A stretch of 64,000 bases of DNA, from contig NC_079134.1 of NCBI RefSeq assembly GCF_945859705.1, positions 63,404,437 through 63,468,436 of the forward strand, given 5' to 3'. Positions 22,439-31,536 of this stretch are shown here, piece after piece. A model generated the notes under the pieces. It did no database searches and was not told where the DNA came from. It was given only the letters and a program-made list of their open reading frames with translations. This DNA is from Episyrphus balteatus. Taxonomy: Eukaryota; Arthropoda; Insecta; Diptera; Syrphidae. Position 1 is the stretch's first letter. Each line of letters opens with the position of its first letter. The position numbers were made by a program, and so were the translations under genes.

Positions 22439-22778
22439 TGTGTTGGCCAAGTTCTTAGAGCCTTAAATAAAACTTGAGTTTTCCTTTGTTAAGGCTTAAA
22501 AATACTGAAAAGTATTTTTTTATTTATTAGTTCATAATTAAATTATAAATGAAAAATTTTTACCTTGGTATTACAATTTAGTGGCATAAAAATTAAAAGC
22601 ACGTTCTTGAAGTGCAACTAGCCAATGTATTTAAATTTAAGGTTATATAAGCTTATATAATAGAAAATTGGCGCAAAGTGCGAAAAAGAAGAGAAAGAAA
22701 AAAGTAAAAAATTAAATTAACGAGAACAGGGTCGTCAATGAAATGACTTGTTGCATTGGTAGGTAGGTGGCGTTAACA
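22439..22778 (-). repeat. 5' LTR of BEL1
   Basis: Matches 16381-16718 almost throughout, with the same TG...CA ends. No clear TGG-type primer site follows it on the minus strand (the sequence there begins ATTCTTAAAAATAC), so the priming tRNA is not identified. Confidence 0.92.
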
Positions 22779-22991
22779 GAAGACAATCACACACAATTTC
22801 CACCATAAATTATATCTCGAGTATTCAATTCGTTAGGCATATATGCATATTTTCGATTCGATTCAGCTCCCCGAGTCGGATCGGATCGACAAATCCGGAT
22901 TCAATTCGATTCAGGTATATATAGACCTAAATCCTGATTCAATTCGGATTTAAATCGCCATACAAACGGGGTAAGATTGCTTAAAAGCCCA

Positions 22992-23074
22992 ATAAGCATA
23001 AGATTTGTCAAATGAATCTCTTGTATTGCTTCGTTAAGTTTTTCAAAATCCCTTATCCAATGATTACAGTTTAA
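22992..23074 (-). pseudogene. LINE1 endonuclease, middle fragment
   Basis: Only about 28 codons (NCNHWIRDFEKL... to LMLIG), left between two insertions. In frame it bridges the N-terminal endonuclease half (25115-25498) and the GDFKGRIG half (15345-15781). Confidence 0.8.
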
Positions 23075-25114
23075 TGTCGTTTTCTTTCACTCTATTAAGG
23101 AGTACTCTAAATTTTTACTCCTTTTTCTGGAGTGAAAGAACATAATGAGAGTAATTTTTTTTAAATGTAATTGTGTTTGTGACAAGGCAAAAATGGATAA
23201 TTTCCTTGAAAAAAATAGTGATAACAGGCCTAAGGAACACATTTATTTTATGAATTGAAAAGAAAAATTAATATTAATAACATATGAAGCCATAATACAA
23301 GAAGACGGAAGGCGCAGAAATCATCTTCCAATTTCCTTTTAATTTTCGTTTCGGTGCGTCACGCGCTTCTCCACGTATTATTTTTTTGAAGGCGCAAATT
23401 TGACAGTTATTTTCTTTGGTTTTATTTTGTTCTTGTTTTTGTATGACGACTTCTACAGGATGACGTAGACGCACGAGATGCAAATAAGAACAAGAGAGAG
23501 AGAAACATCGATTTCTCCTTTGCTCTTAAGTGCATCTTTTGCGTCTACGTCTTCGTGTAGAAGCAGCCTATGTATTTTAATTCCAAAAAAAAAAAACACC
23601 AAAATATACAAAAAAAAAAACAACTCCCGTGCTGGGTCTATGTGCAACGAAAACTTTTGAATAAATTAAAAACGTTACTATACACGCAAATAATACACAA
23701 CCGACGAAGCAGATTCCGCAACCGACGAAATAAAATAAAGCAGAACAGCAAAAAAAGAACAAGATCGAAGAGAAACGTCAAAAAGAGTCACAAAATTTTT
23801 TTCCGGAGACTCACGGTAAAAAATCTTCCATCCCTTTTTTTCGAACTTTATTTCTCCTTTGCTCCTATGTGCGTCTCGCGCTTTGCGTCTTCGTGTAGAA
23901 GCGGATTTAGTTTTACTTTTTTTTTTGGTATTTATTTTTCATTGTGCTTTTGATCGGTTTTTTTCAGCCTAATTGACACACAGTTTGATTTTATAATTGA
24001 ATCATTTATTTGCAAAACATGATAAGTCCATGATTTTAAATTTTTCAGGAGAAGAAAAAAACGTTCTATTTTCTTTTAATATGCGTAGAAAAATTTATAA
24101 AAAATATATTCTGTAGAACTCTTGCCTAGCTACAAAATACCGTTTCGTTTTTAATTTTTGGATCGATATCTCAAAAAATAAAAAATAAAAACGCTTTTGG
24201 ACTTATCATACTTTGAAAATAAACGGATGTGAAATTAGTTTTTAAATGGATATGCAATTTTTCTTTTAGCTCCAATCTATCAAACAATTGTGTTTGAGAA
24301 TAAAATACAATGTCCGGACTGCTTATTTAACTTTAAAGTAGCTTTAAACTTAAGATTTTCAGCCATTAATCTAATATACCATTTACACAAAAAGAAGCTG
24401 TTGTTTATTTTCAAAAGATGATAAGTCCTGGACTTATTCTGTTTTTGATACTAAAAAAATATTTCGCGTAGCTGTAAAATAGGATATAGATGGAGTAGAT
24501 ACTTCATATTTTAAAGACAGACGTGGTTATCCCTGGAGTACAAATTTAGTCAAAAAAACGAATTTTGAAAAAAAGTGGACTTATCATGTTTTGCAAATAA
24601 ATGATTCAATTGTAAAATAAAAATATCCCATCAAAGCAGAAAAAAATGGGATTTTTTTGTTATATGGCACAGGATTTCTTTTTATTAACGAAGAACACTG
24701 GCGGAATATTTATTTTATTCGGTTTTCAATTTCATTTTGGAAAAAGTGAAGAATTAACGCAAAAATAGATGAAATATATGTCGCGGAATATAATACAGTA
24801 AAAAAAATATATTCATAATGGTTGTTTTCTGTTAATAACAAAAGAGTTTGAAAGAAAAACTTTTCGCATTTTTCAATTTTCAAACAAAATTTTAAAACGT
24901 CAAACTTCAAATTCACAAGTGTGTGTGCAAGTGCGTGTGCAAATCGGTGTAAATCTGACTAAAAATGTGGAGTAAATCCGGGGTACTCCGTAGTACTAAA
25001 ATTACTCCGGAGTAATTTTTTTTACACTTTTGTGGCGTCAAAGAACACAAAACCTTCAAAAGTGCAAAAATAAGTACTAAAAGGGTACTCTCATTGGAGT
25101 GAAAGAAAACGACA
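23075..25114. mobile_element. TIR element, TGTCGTTTTC ends, TAA duplication
   Basis: The termini are TGTCGTTTTCTTTCACTC and its complement. TAA lies at 23072-23074 and 25115-25117, and LINE1 reads across the site when one TAA is removed. Size is 2.04 kb. A smaller relative with TGTCATTTTCTATTT ends and TAA flanks lies at 27610-27955. TAA duplications fit PIF/Harbinger-type elements. No transposase is recognised. It contains GGAGT-rich sub-terminal words at both ends and an internal inverted repeat (next entry). Confidence 0.78.
23987..24619. repeat. Internal inverted repeat, 0.63 kb
   Basis: GATTTTATAATTGAATCATT at 23987 and its complement ending at about 24619 extend through ATTTGCAAAACATGATAAGT on both sides. 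The centre is less well paired. This is probably an independent small element nested in the previous one. Confidence 0.7.
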
Positions 25115-25498
25115 TAAGTAAACCGTAACAATATGTACTTTGTCATTTCCAATCGTAATATCCAGTAAGTATGAATCTTTAACTCTTCTCTCATAAAAAT
25201 TTACACCAAACAAACTTTTGCGATACCCAAAAAGTTCACCCCAACTGCCTCCACCAAAATTTGCTGTTCTTACTGCTTGGTTCCATCTTAATTCATAATT
25301 AAAAAATATTTTCTTAAAACTATTTTCTCTATTTTCTATTAAATGCGTTTCACAGAGAAAAAAAAAAATATCAATTTTTATATAATTAAAAAAGTTAGCA
25401 AATAATAATTTATTTTTTTTTAACCCTGATACATTGTAACTTGATATACTAATATTTCTAATTTGACTAGGTATTTTCATTCTGGCAGACAACAGCAT
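25115..25498 (-). pseudogene. LINE1 ORF2 endonuclease, N-terminal half
   Basis: The ATG at 25498 starts ORF2 directly after ORF1: the two overlap in ATGTGAGATG, a tight stop-restart arrangement common in two-ORF LINEs. It reads SISSYNVSGLKKNK, CETHL and HIVTVYL, the first motifs of the AP-type endonuclease domain including the metal-binding Glu of (C)ETH. The reading is then cut by the TAA-flanked element at 25114. Confidence 0.82.
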
Positions 25499-25499
25499 C

Positions 25500-25796
25500 T
25501 CACATCGTGTAAACTCCCATTACTTGTGCTTCAACTAAATTGGGAAATAGTTGTTGAGATGGCACCCTTTTAGCTAAGACGTCAGATTCGTTGACAGCTT
25601 CGATGACATTTGAATTTGATGTCATTTGATACGTGTTGTTTGTTTTAAAAAGTTCAATCATAAAATTATTTAAATTGGGAATATCTACAAAAATAGTTTT
25701 CAATGTGATTAAACCATCATTTTCACCACACATTATCCCTCTTGCAAAATCCCAAGTAAAATGTTTACGTTCCACCAGCATCTTGTCGTCTCGAAC
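25500..25796 (-). pseudogene. LINE1 ORF1, C-terminal part
   Basis: An open frame ending VYTM-stop at 25500. Its first codons (VRDDKMLVERKHFTWD) continue the frame that ends at 30005 once the MULE-like element and one GTCTCGAAC are removed. The D-K-L-V-type stretch matches the end of the nucleic-acid-binding domain of LINE ORF1 proteins. The remaining C-terminal part is not recognised. Confidence 0.7.
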
Positions 25797-25909
25797 CATG
25801 GTATAGAAAGAGAAGGTACGATCATTACAAAAAACTCTGTATCGAGAACTGTCAAAACTTAAAAATAGCTACTTAAGGTTTTGACAGCTGCCCATTGAAA
25901 TTGTTGTTG

Positions 25910-26013
25910 TATAAATAAAATTTTGGTTGTTCCCTTGGCAATTTTACTTTAAATTACCGATTTTTAAAGCTATTTGAAAAATTGCCAAGTAAACAACCAA
26001 AATTTTATTTATA
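25910..26013. repeat. Short hairpin element (104 bp)
   Basis: TATAAATAAAATTTTGGTTG and its complement flank a short centre that is also paired around CTTGGCAATTTT. It may be a tiny MITE. Confidence 0.65.
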
Positions 26014-26194
26014 CAAATTTAAAGCCAAGCTTTAGAACTTTGTACACTTTTACATTTCAGTACTTTTTGTGCTAGCATAATTTCAACATAGGAGAACTTG
26101 GCTCTTTTTTTTAACAGTAATGTTTTAGTTGTGATTTCACTTCTTTTTGCAAGGTTTTGCTGTCGAAATTAAAATCTCTATAACTGATGAATAT

Positions 26195-26560
26195 TTAGAG
26201 AAAATGGGCGGTTACCACGCCACGGCGAAAATTCTCAAATTTTAATTTTTTTCCTTTTTATAAACTACCAGATCTACCAATCTATTAAATTTCCAAATTT
26301 TACGATAGTTAGAAGTGCTCTATAATATTTGATGAAAATTGGCGGTTGCCACGCCCCCTGGCTGAAATTCTCAGATTTTAATTTTTTTGCTTTGTATAAA
26401 CTACCAGCTCTACTATTCTACCAAATTTCAAGATTCTACGATAATCAGAAGTGCTCTATAATAATTATTATAATTGATGAAAATTCGGCGAAAATGGGCG
26501 GTTACCACGCCCCCTGAATTGAAAATCTCAAAGTCCTATCACCATATAAAATTTCAAGTT
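26195..26560. repeat. Tandem repeat, about 140-bp units, 2.3 copies
   Basis: Units share GGGCGGTTACCACGCC, a TTTTAATTTTTTT tract, TATAAACTACCAG and AGAAGTGCTCTATAAT. Starts are near 26195, 26330 and 26480. Related GCGTGGCAGGGGGCG words recur at 29583 and 29705, still in copy B. Confidence 0.7.
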
Positions 26561-26967
26561 TCTACGATAGCGGGAAGTTCTCCATAATTTTGATGATCAG
26601 TTACGTTTTCCCGATTTTTGAAGTCCTATATCTCAGAAACTACTCATCGTAAGAAGCTGAAACAAATGTAGCGAGTTTGAAGTTTCTGGCATATTTGGTG
26701 TGGAAGTTAGAAGGGGGCCGAAAATGGCCTGAGTTGTTTCCTGTAAATAAGGGTGTAGTCATGGGCTAAGCTAGAGATTTTGTCTAGGGTGGGCCAGATG
26801 ATATCGTCCACTTGAAGCCATAACCGCATTAATGCGCAATTTTTTTTTACTTTACTTCTTCATTGGCAAATAATTCGCCAATCTCTGTTTTTTTTTAATA
26901 ACTTGAAATTTATCTATTAATTCGTATGGAATTATATTTGGAATTTCTGCACGAGTTTTATAATTAG

Positions 26968-27089
26968 GTATATAATAAAACACTTCTTATCCTCGTACAA
27001 TAGTTGTTTTTATTCAAAAACGTTTTCGAAAAGCTAACTTTTCATCTTCAGGTGATAGCACAAATATAAGAAGTGTTTTATTATATACC
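26968..27089. repeat. Short inverted-repeat element (122 bp)
   Basis: GTATATAATAAAACACTTCT and its complement form the ends. A second internal pairing (AACGTTTTCGAAAAGC region) is partial. Confidence 0.65.
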
Positions 27090-27126
27090 CAACTTGAAAT
27101 TTGCCAAAACTTTATTTATAATAAAA

Positions 27127-27277
27127 GCCCTGTTCCATTCGAGGTGCTATTTTACTCGTGAGTAGAAATCCAGTACAACAACTACACTTTCATTTATGTC
27201 CTCGAGTAGAAGATCATGTGTTAATTGTAGTACTAGATCTACTCATGAGTAAACTACCACCTCCAATGGAACGGGGC
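27127..27277. repeat. Short TIR element (151 bp)
   Basis: Ends GCCCTGTTCCATTCGAGGTG and a near complement (CACCTCCAATGGAACGGGGC). The interior repeats ACTCGTGAGTA/ACTCATGAGTA in inverse order. No clear target duplication. Confidence 0.65.
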
Positions 27278-27609
27278 TAATATATTCGATCGATAAATGT
27301 GTAAATAGAATGATTCAATCTCAATCCAAAATAGAATTTAAAAAAATAAAATGTTTAGTCTGAGTAAGAAACAAACACAAAAAATAAATAGGTCGTATTA
27401 AAACAACGACTAAAATTATGGCTTTTAATGCTCTCTAAATTACAATTTCTCAAATTGAGATATAAGGTCGAATATTTTAACTAAATCCAAATAACAAAAT
27501 GTATTTCATTCCATTATCTTTATAAATGTGAAAGCATTCCACCATGTGACGGTACACCCCCCCTTAAGGTGCTCTTGAAACTTAAGCCGCATGTGTACGT
27601 CCAAACTAA

Positions 27610-27955
27610 TGTCATTTTCTATTTAATTGACGAGATTCAGAATCAGATTTGTGAATCTGACAGCTGAAAGACGGGGTGAAGAGGGAAAAAGTGGAAAAAT
27701 CTCAGATTTCATGATCTATTTGCGACTTGAGATTGAGACTCAAAAAAATAAATCCGAGATTCAAAAATCTGAATCTCGATTTTTATCAAGATTCACACAT
27801 TTGTCTGAACATTTCTTGTTGTTTTATTTTAAAATGTTTTTTTTTTTATATGAACAGATGTCGTGCACAATTGCAAAAGTAGATTTCATATTCTATTTGC
27901 GAGAAAAAATCTGAAATTTTTACACAAAAATCTCAAAAGCAAATAGAAAACGACA
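27610..27955. mobile_element. MITE, TGTC(A/G)TTTTCTATTT ends, TAA duplication
   Basis: 346 bp, flanked by TAA (27607-27609, 27956-27958). The termini resemble those of 23075-25114. The interior has several GAGATTCAGAATC/GAATCTGA-type words. This is a non-autonomous member of the same TAA-targeting group. Confidence 0.72.
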
Positions 27956-28011
27956 TAAAATATAAAATTTTCAAAAAAAATTGTTATTCGCGGGTAATTA
28001 TGTGACCTTAA

Positions 28012-28586
28012 GGCCGTGTGTGCATTGGGTTAAATTATTTAGCAGAAAATAAATTTTAGACATTTGAATGTCTGGTGAATAAAAAAATTAACTATGGCTT
28101 AATTCAGCTGAGTGAATTTAAATAAATTATTAACGTAGATAAATATTTGTTTTCTGCAAATCAAAAGAATTAATGATGTTAAAAAAAATGTATAAATATT
28201 AACAATTAACAAACTTCCAATACGGGTTGTCCTGTGAGTTTTATTTTTGTGTTGCCACTAACAATTTTTTTCATCATCAATAAAATCAATTATGTAATGT
28301 AGGTATATTGAAAAATATAAATGTTCCCTAATACACACTCATAATGTTGTACTGTTTTCTCAATTTTCTTTCTTTATATTCGGTTCTTGATTAGTTATTG
28401 AAAAAAATAAAAAAAAAAAATCTGCAAAAAATGTACCTCTGAAGATAAAAATTTAACCGGCTCCCAGAATAAATTTTTGACAATTGAAATTATCTTTTCA
28501 CCTCTAATGTTTCAAAAATGTATTATCGGCTAAAAATTTAACCCGACTTGTGCGAAAACTTTAAATTAAATTAGCTGAATCCGACC
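28012..28586. mobile_element. Diverged relative of the GGCCGTGTGCG MITE
   Basis: The left end GGCCGTGTGTGCATTGGGTT resembles the 3616 element. The right end is decayed (…AACCCGACTTGTGCG… then ATCCGACC). It shares the sub-terminal GGTGAATAAA and the AGCTG-centred layout. The flanks contain TTAA-like bases, but the exact duplication is unclear. Confidence 0.5.
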
Positions 28587-28620
28587 TTTAAGTCTGCTCA
28601 TATAAACGGGGTATTAACAA

Positions 28621-28694
28621 ATCGCTGGCTGAGACCAATATACATAAACATATGTACATACATAGGTACAACCCTATAATTCTCAGCAAGCGAT
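28621..28694. repeat. Tiny hairpin (74 bp)
   Basis: ATCGCTGGCTGAGA and TCTCAGCAAGCGAT enclose a TATGTACATA-rich loop. Confidence 0.55.
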
Positions 28695-28699
28695 ATTAT

Positions 28700-29880
28700 A
28701 AAAAAAAATGTCAGTGGGAGCTAATATCAGACTAAAAGTTCCGTAGTACTGTTGATTTCTCTAGGTTGGGCCTGGCCCAACCGGGACCCCCCCTTCCTAC
28801 GCGCATGGGTGTAGTGCCAAAGTTGCTAGAGAACTTGGCTGGGCGCACAGTGCGGCGACTAGTGGAAAAAAATCAAAAAAAAAAATTGCCAAAAATGTGG
28901 AGCAAGTATGCCAAATTCAAGGTAATTAGTCTGCGTGAATGAATCAACAGTTAATTTATGATAAAGTTCAATCTTCTGTCGTCAGAGATGCTCAGAAGAT
29001 CAATAAAAAAAAAAATAATGAGAGTAAGATTTTTAGTTAACGGTCAAAAGAGCATTTGTTGAAGAAAAAAAGAAGATATGATATTTTTTTTGCTAGATTC
29101 ATATTCAGGAGAGAAAATATAATTATTCTAACTGCATTATTTTTTTTGCATGTAAATTTATATTTTTTTTGAGAGTCCAAATCAAAGCTTCTTTGTGCGT
29201 GTTAAGTACTAACTTCGATAAGCTATATATTTTTGGAGGGGTCCGATGGGAAAAAAGTGTTTTTATTTAAAGAAAGTAAACAATTATACCTTTTAAAAAA
29301 AGTAAGTTTTTTTTGCAGAAGCCTGCTCTTTCTCTTGCAACAAGTGTTTGTTTACGAGTATTTTTTACATAATGTGTTCCGCTAGGGAGCTTTTTGATGC
29401 TTGTTTTTACAACCCAACAGCCCGATTGCGTGGTGTTTTGCAGTTAATGAAGTCAAAACTAAATATGCAATCAAATTAAGAGCCTGAAAATCAAGAAATC
29501 TTAGCAAAACACTTGTTTTTTTATTTTTTCCCGAATTCCCATACATACAAGTTCCTGGATTGAATAATGTATACGAAAGTAGGCGTGGCAGGGGGCGAAT
29601 AGGGTCGACACTATTTTGTATTTTTGAACTCGCCTAGATAATCAAATTTCTTCAATTTTATTCAAATTGTGCAAGCCGTTTTCTAGATATAAATATGCAC
29701 ACTCAGGAGTGGGCGTGGCAGGGGGCGTGGAAATTTCGCTAAAGTTTGTAAAACGTGTTGTAATAACATTTAAAAACAATTTTTTTTCCAAACTCAACTT
29801 ATTTTCAAAAATTTGATTTTTTTCCAACATCTCCATACAATCGAAGCACTGTGGGGCGTGAGCACTACCGTGCCCCTTGA
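28700..29880. other. Copy B interior without gene
   Basis: AT-rich sequence with two GCGTGGCAGGGGGCG words (29583, 29705). No coding region is recognised. Confidence 0.45.
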
Positions 29881-30004
29881 TTTGTCTTGGAAATTGTTGT
29901 TGCTTTTGACTTTGCCAAATTAAACGTCAAAAACTTATTACCCCATTTTGTAAGATGGCGGCTCTAATGATCATACCTTGTCTTTTTATACCATGGTCTC
30001 GAAC

Positions 30005-30196
30005 AACTATGTTATTCGATGGATTTTTGTCATGGAGCACCTTGCGCAATCGCAAGAGTTTGGCTCGCTTTTGTCGCACATTAAATGGAAAATCTTTATG
30101 AATGTTTACATTCCTCTCTTTAAGAGATCCAGAATTTTTTAGCACGTTCCAGACTTTTTCACGGGACTTCATCTTCAATATAACATTCGGTGGTTA
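30005..30196 (-). pseudogene. LINE1 ORF1, nucleic-acid-binding part (5' broken)
   Basis: The frame reads KSREKVWNVLKNSG, NVNIHKDFPFNVRQKR and LRKVLHDKNPSNNIVVRD. This resembles the conserved K-S-R...V, E/KDFP..VR.KR...L block of LINE ORF1 RNA-binding proteins. It is stopped upstream by TAA at about 30194 and cut downstream by copy B. The 5' part of ORF1 is not visible, so the element may be 5' truncated here. Confidence 0.65.
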
Positions 30197-31094
30197 TGGC
30201 GTTTTAAAATTTAATTTAATTTTCTAAAATATAAAGATGCGTTTTTAATTTAATATGAACTTAAAGAAGCAAAACAAAGAAGGTAATAAATAAAAAAAAA
30301 ATTTCTATAACTACTTCAAAAAAAAAGTACTTAAGCACTGTCGCTAAATTATTATAAAAAAAAAATAATTTTATTTTTGGGCTGAAAACTTTGAACCGCT
30401 GCTGTTAGTCACCTGGAGTGATAATCAATTTTAAAACTTTAAGAAAATGCTAAGCAAGTTATCTACTTTTAGTAGGATGTTGATTTTTTACGTTTGAATC
30501 AGTTTAAAGTTTCGTGTTTTGTCCGCCTAAATTGACTAAATACCTGCTGGAGCGCAAATCATCCCAACTTACTTAATTTTTGAAATAAATTTTGAATTTT
30601 TAACTTACTCTTAAATTTGAATTAAATCTACTACTTTTTTAATACATTAATTTTTTAATTTTGAGCTTGATTTATACGATTGGCCATAATAATTTATTAT
30701 TGAATTCGCCTTAAAAATGTTTCTTAAAATCTAACGTAACTTCCCTCTAAAAACTGCAATACAATGTTTGTATAAATAGAAAATTTTAACTTAAATAAAA
30801 TCTTTTCTTGTTTGAAAACCCTAAGGGGAAATCAATGCCTTTTATTTCGTCGCTCTTCACTCGCCACAAGTTTTATAGTTTTCGATTTATAGTATTTATC
30901 GGCTATAAGATCGTAAATTCAATTTTATAGGATAAAGTATGTAAAAGATACGAAATAGTAATATTTGAAGGATTTAAATTTTGCTTATATTCGCTTACGT
31001 TTATATCTCAACCAGGATCTTTCTATCTTTTTGAAAGAAAAGAAAAATTAGAGTTCCCGGGTTGACGGTCAAAGTAATTTGATCGTTCATTTTA
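30197..31094. other. No gene; possible LTR remnant at its right end
   Basis: AT-rich. Only the last part is suspect, because it directly precedes a primer-binding-site-like sequence. No second copy exists in the window to define an LTR. Confidence 0.35.
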
Positions 31095-31108
31095 TGGCGC
31101 CCAACGTG
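31095..31108 (+). promoter_or_regulatory. Orphan gypsy-type primer-binding site
   Basis: TGGCGCCCAACGTG matches the lysine-tRNA primer site of gypsy-class elements. About 40 bp downstream a foldback element begins, and no gag or pol follows. It may mark the edge of a lost or truncated LTR element, or be chance. Confidence 0.4.
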
Positions 31109-31536
31109 TTTAAAGTGGAAATCCAGGAAATAAACTGGGATTTAATAACACTGGTTAATAAAATTAAACTTTTTGTTTGTTACCGGAACAAAAATATACT
31201 ATTCTGAAGGTTTTCGGTGTGCTGAACTCGAATCCGTAGTCAGAAAAAATTAGTTCAGCTCCCGTCTTTGAAATATTACTGTTAGAAAATCCTACTTCGG
31301 ACCTTATTCTTTTATATAAGGAAAATTGTTAGAAAATATTTAGTAACGGTATCTATCAGAACTGTTTTCCTTCTTTCAAGAACTGGTTAAATCTTTCCGA
31401 TATCTTTTTTACTGCCCGAGATATCTTCAGTTGTTTTGCATATTATATCTACTAGAGTGACCGCAAGAAATCGATATTCGAAATTTGGTCGGGGGAACCC
31501 CATAAAATGTTCAGCCTTTGCAGATTTTTAGATATA

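Larger units (their letters stand above)
16381..22778 (-). mobile_element. Full-length BEL/Pao LTR retrotransposon (BEL1)
   Basis: Two LTRs of about 340 bp (16381-16718, 22439-22778) bound a minus-strand Gag-Pol region. The flanks share GAAG (16377-16380 and 22779-22782) as a 4-bp target duplication. I count only about four substitutions plus a short length difference between the LTRs, so insertion was recent. Order on the minus strand is PHD finger, gag (DUF1759-like), zinc knuckles, protease, RT, RNase H, integrase, DUF5641-like tail. Several stops and frameshifts are present (listed under the parts), so this copy is not autonomous. Confidence 0.92.
15782..22991. mobile_element. Small TIR element in LINE1, carrying the BEL element
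   Basis: The ends are TGGGCTTTTAAGC and its complement. The LINE sequence on each side rejoins with a 2-3 bp overlap (AT or AAT), so a short target duplication is likely. Without the BEL element it is about 0.81 kb (15782-16380 plus 22783-22991). It contains many degenerate GATTCGATT/AATCGAATT words and a TACCCCGTTTGTATG block present near both ends in inverted orientation (about 16156 and 22955). No transposase is seen. The family is uncertain. Confidence 0.7.
25797..29995. mobile_element. TIR transposon, MULE-like, copy B (4.2 kb)
   Basis: Ends CATGGTATAGAAAG and its complement, as in copy A. It is flanked by perfect 9-bp duplications GTCTCGAAC (25788-25796 and 29996-30004) in LINE1 ORF1. 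Beyond the TIRs both copies share a left hairpin block (about 25845-25895) and a right block containing AAGATGGCGGCTCTAATGAT. No transposase is seen. The interior is a mosaic of smaller inverted-repeat elements and tandem repeats (separate entries). Confidence 0.8.
13809..30196 (-). mobile_element. LINE1: one non-LTR retrotransposon split by three nested insertions
   Basis: Minus-strand pieces at 30196-30005, 25796-25115, 23074-22992 and 15781-13809 join in order into the end of ORF1 and an endonuclease-RT ORF2. At each of the three gaps, removing the inserted element and one target duplication gives an uninterrupted reading. At 23.07/25.11 kb the join gives VTVYLNCNHW, and at 15.78/22.99 kb it gives LMLIGDFKGRIG, both typical of the endonuclease domain. 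About 2.9 kb of LINE is spread over 16.4 kb. The RT half itself has a deletion and frameshifts, so the copy was probably dead already or decayed in place. Confidence 0.85.

Noticed and set aside
23478..23953. Lys/Arg-rich frames up to 127 residues on both strands
   Set aside because: Driven by A/T-rich and duplicated words (GTCTTCGTGTAGAAGC). No conserved motif and the opposite strand is equally open.
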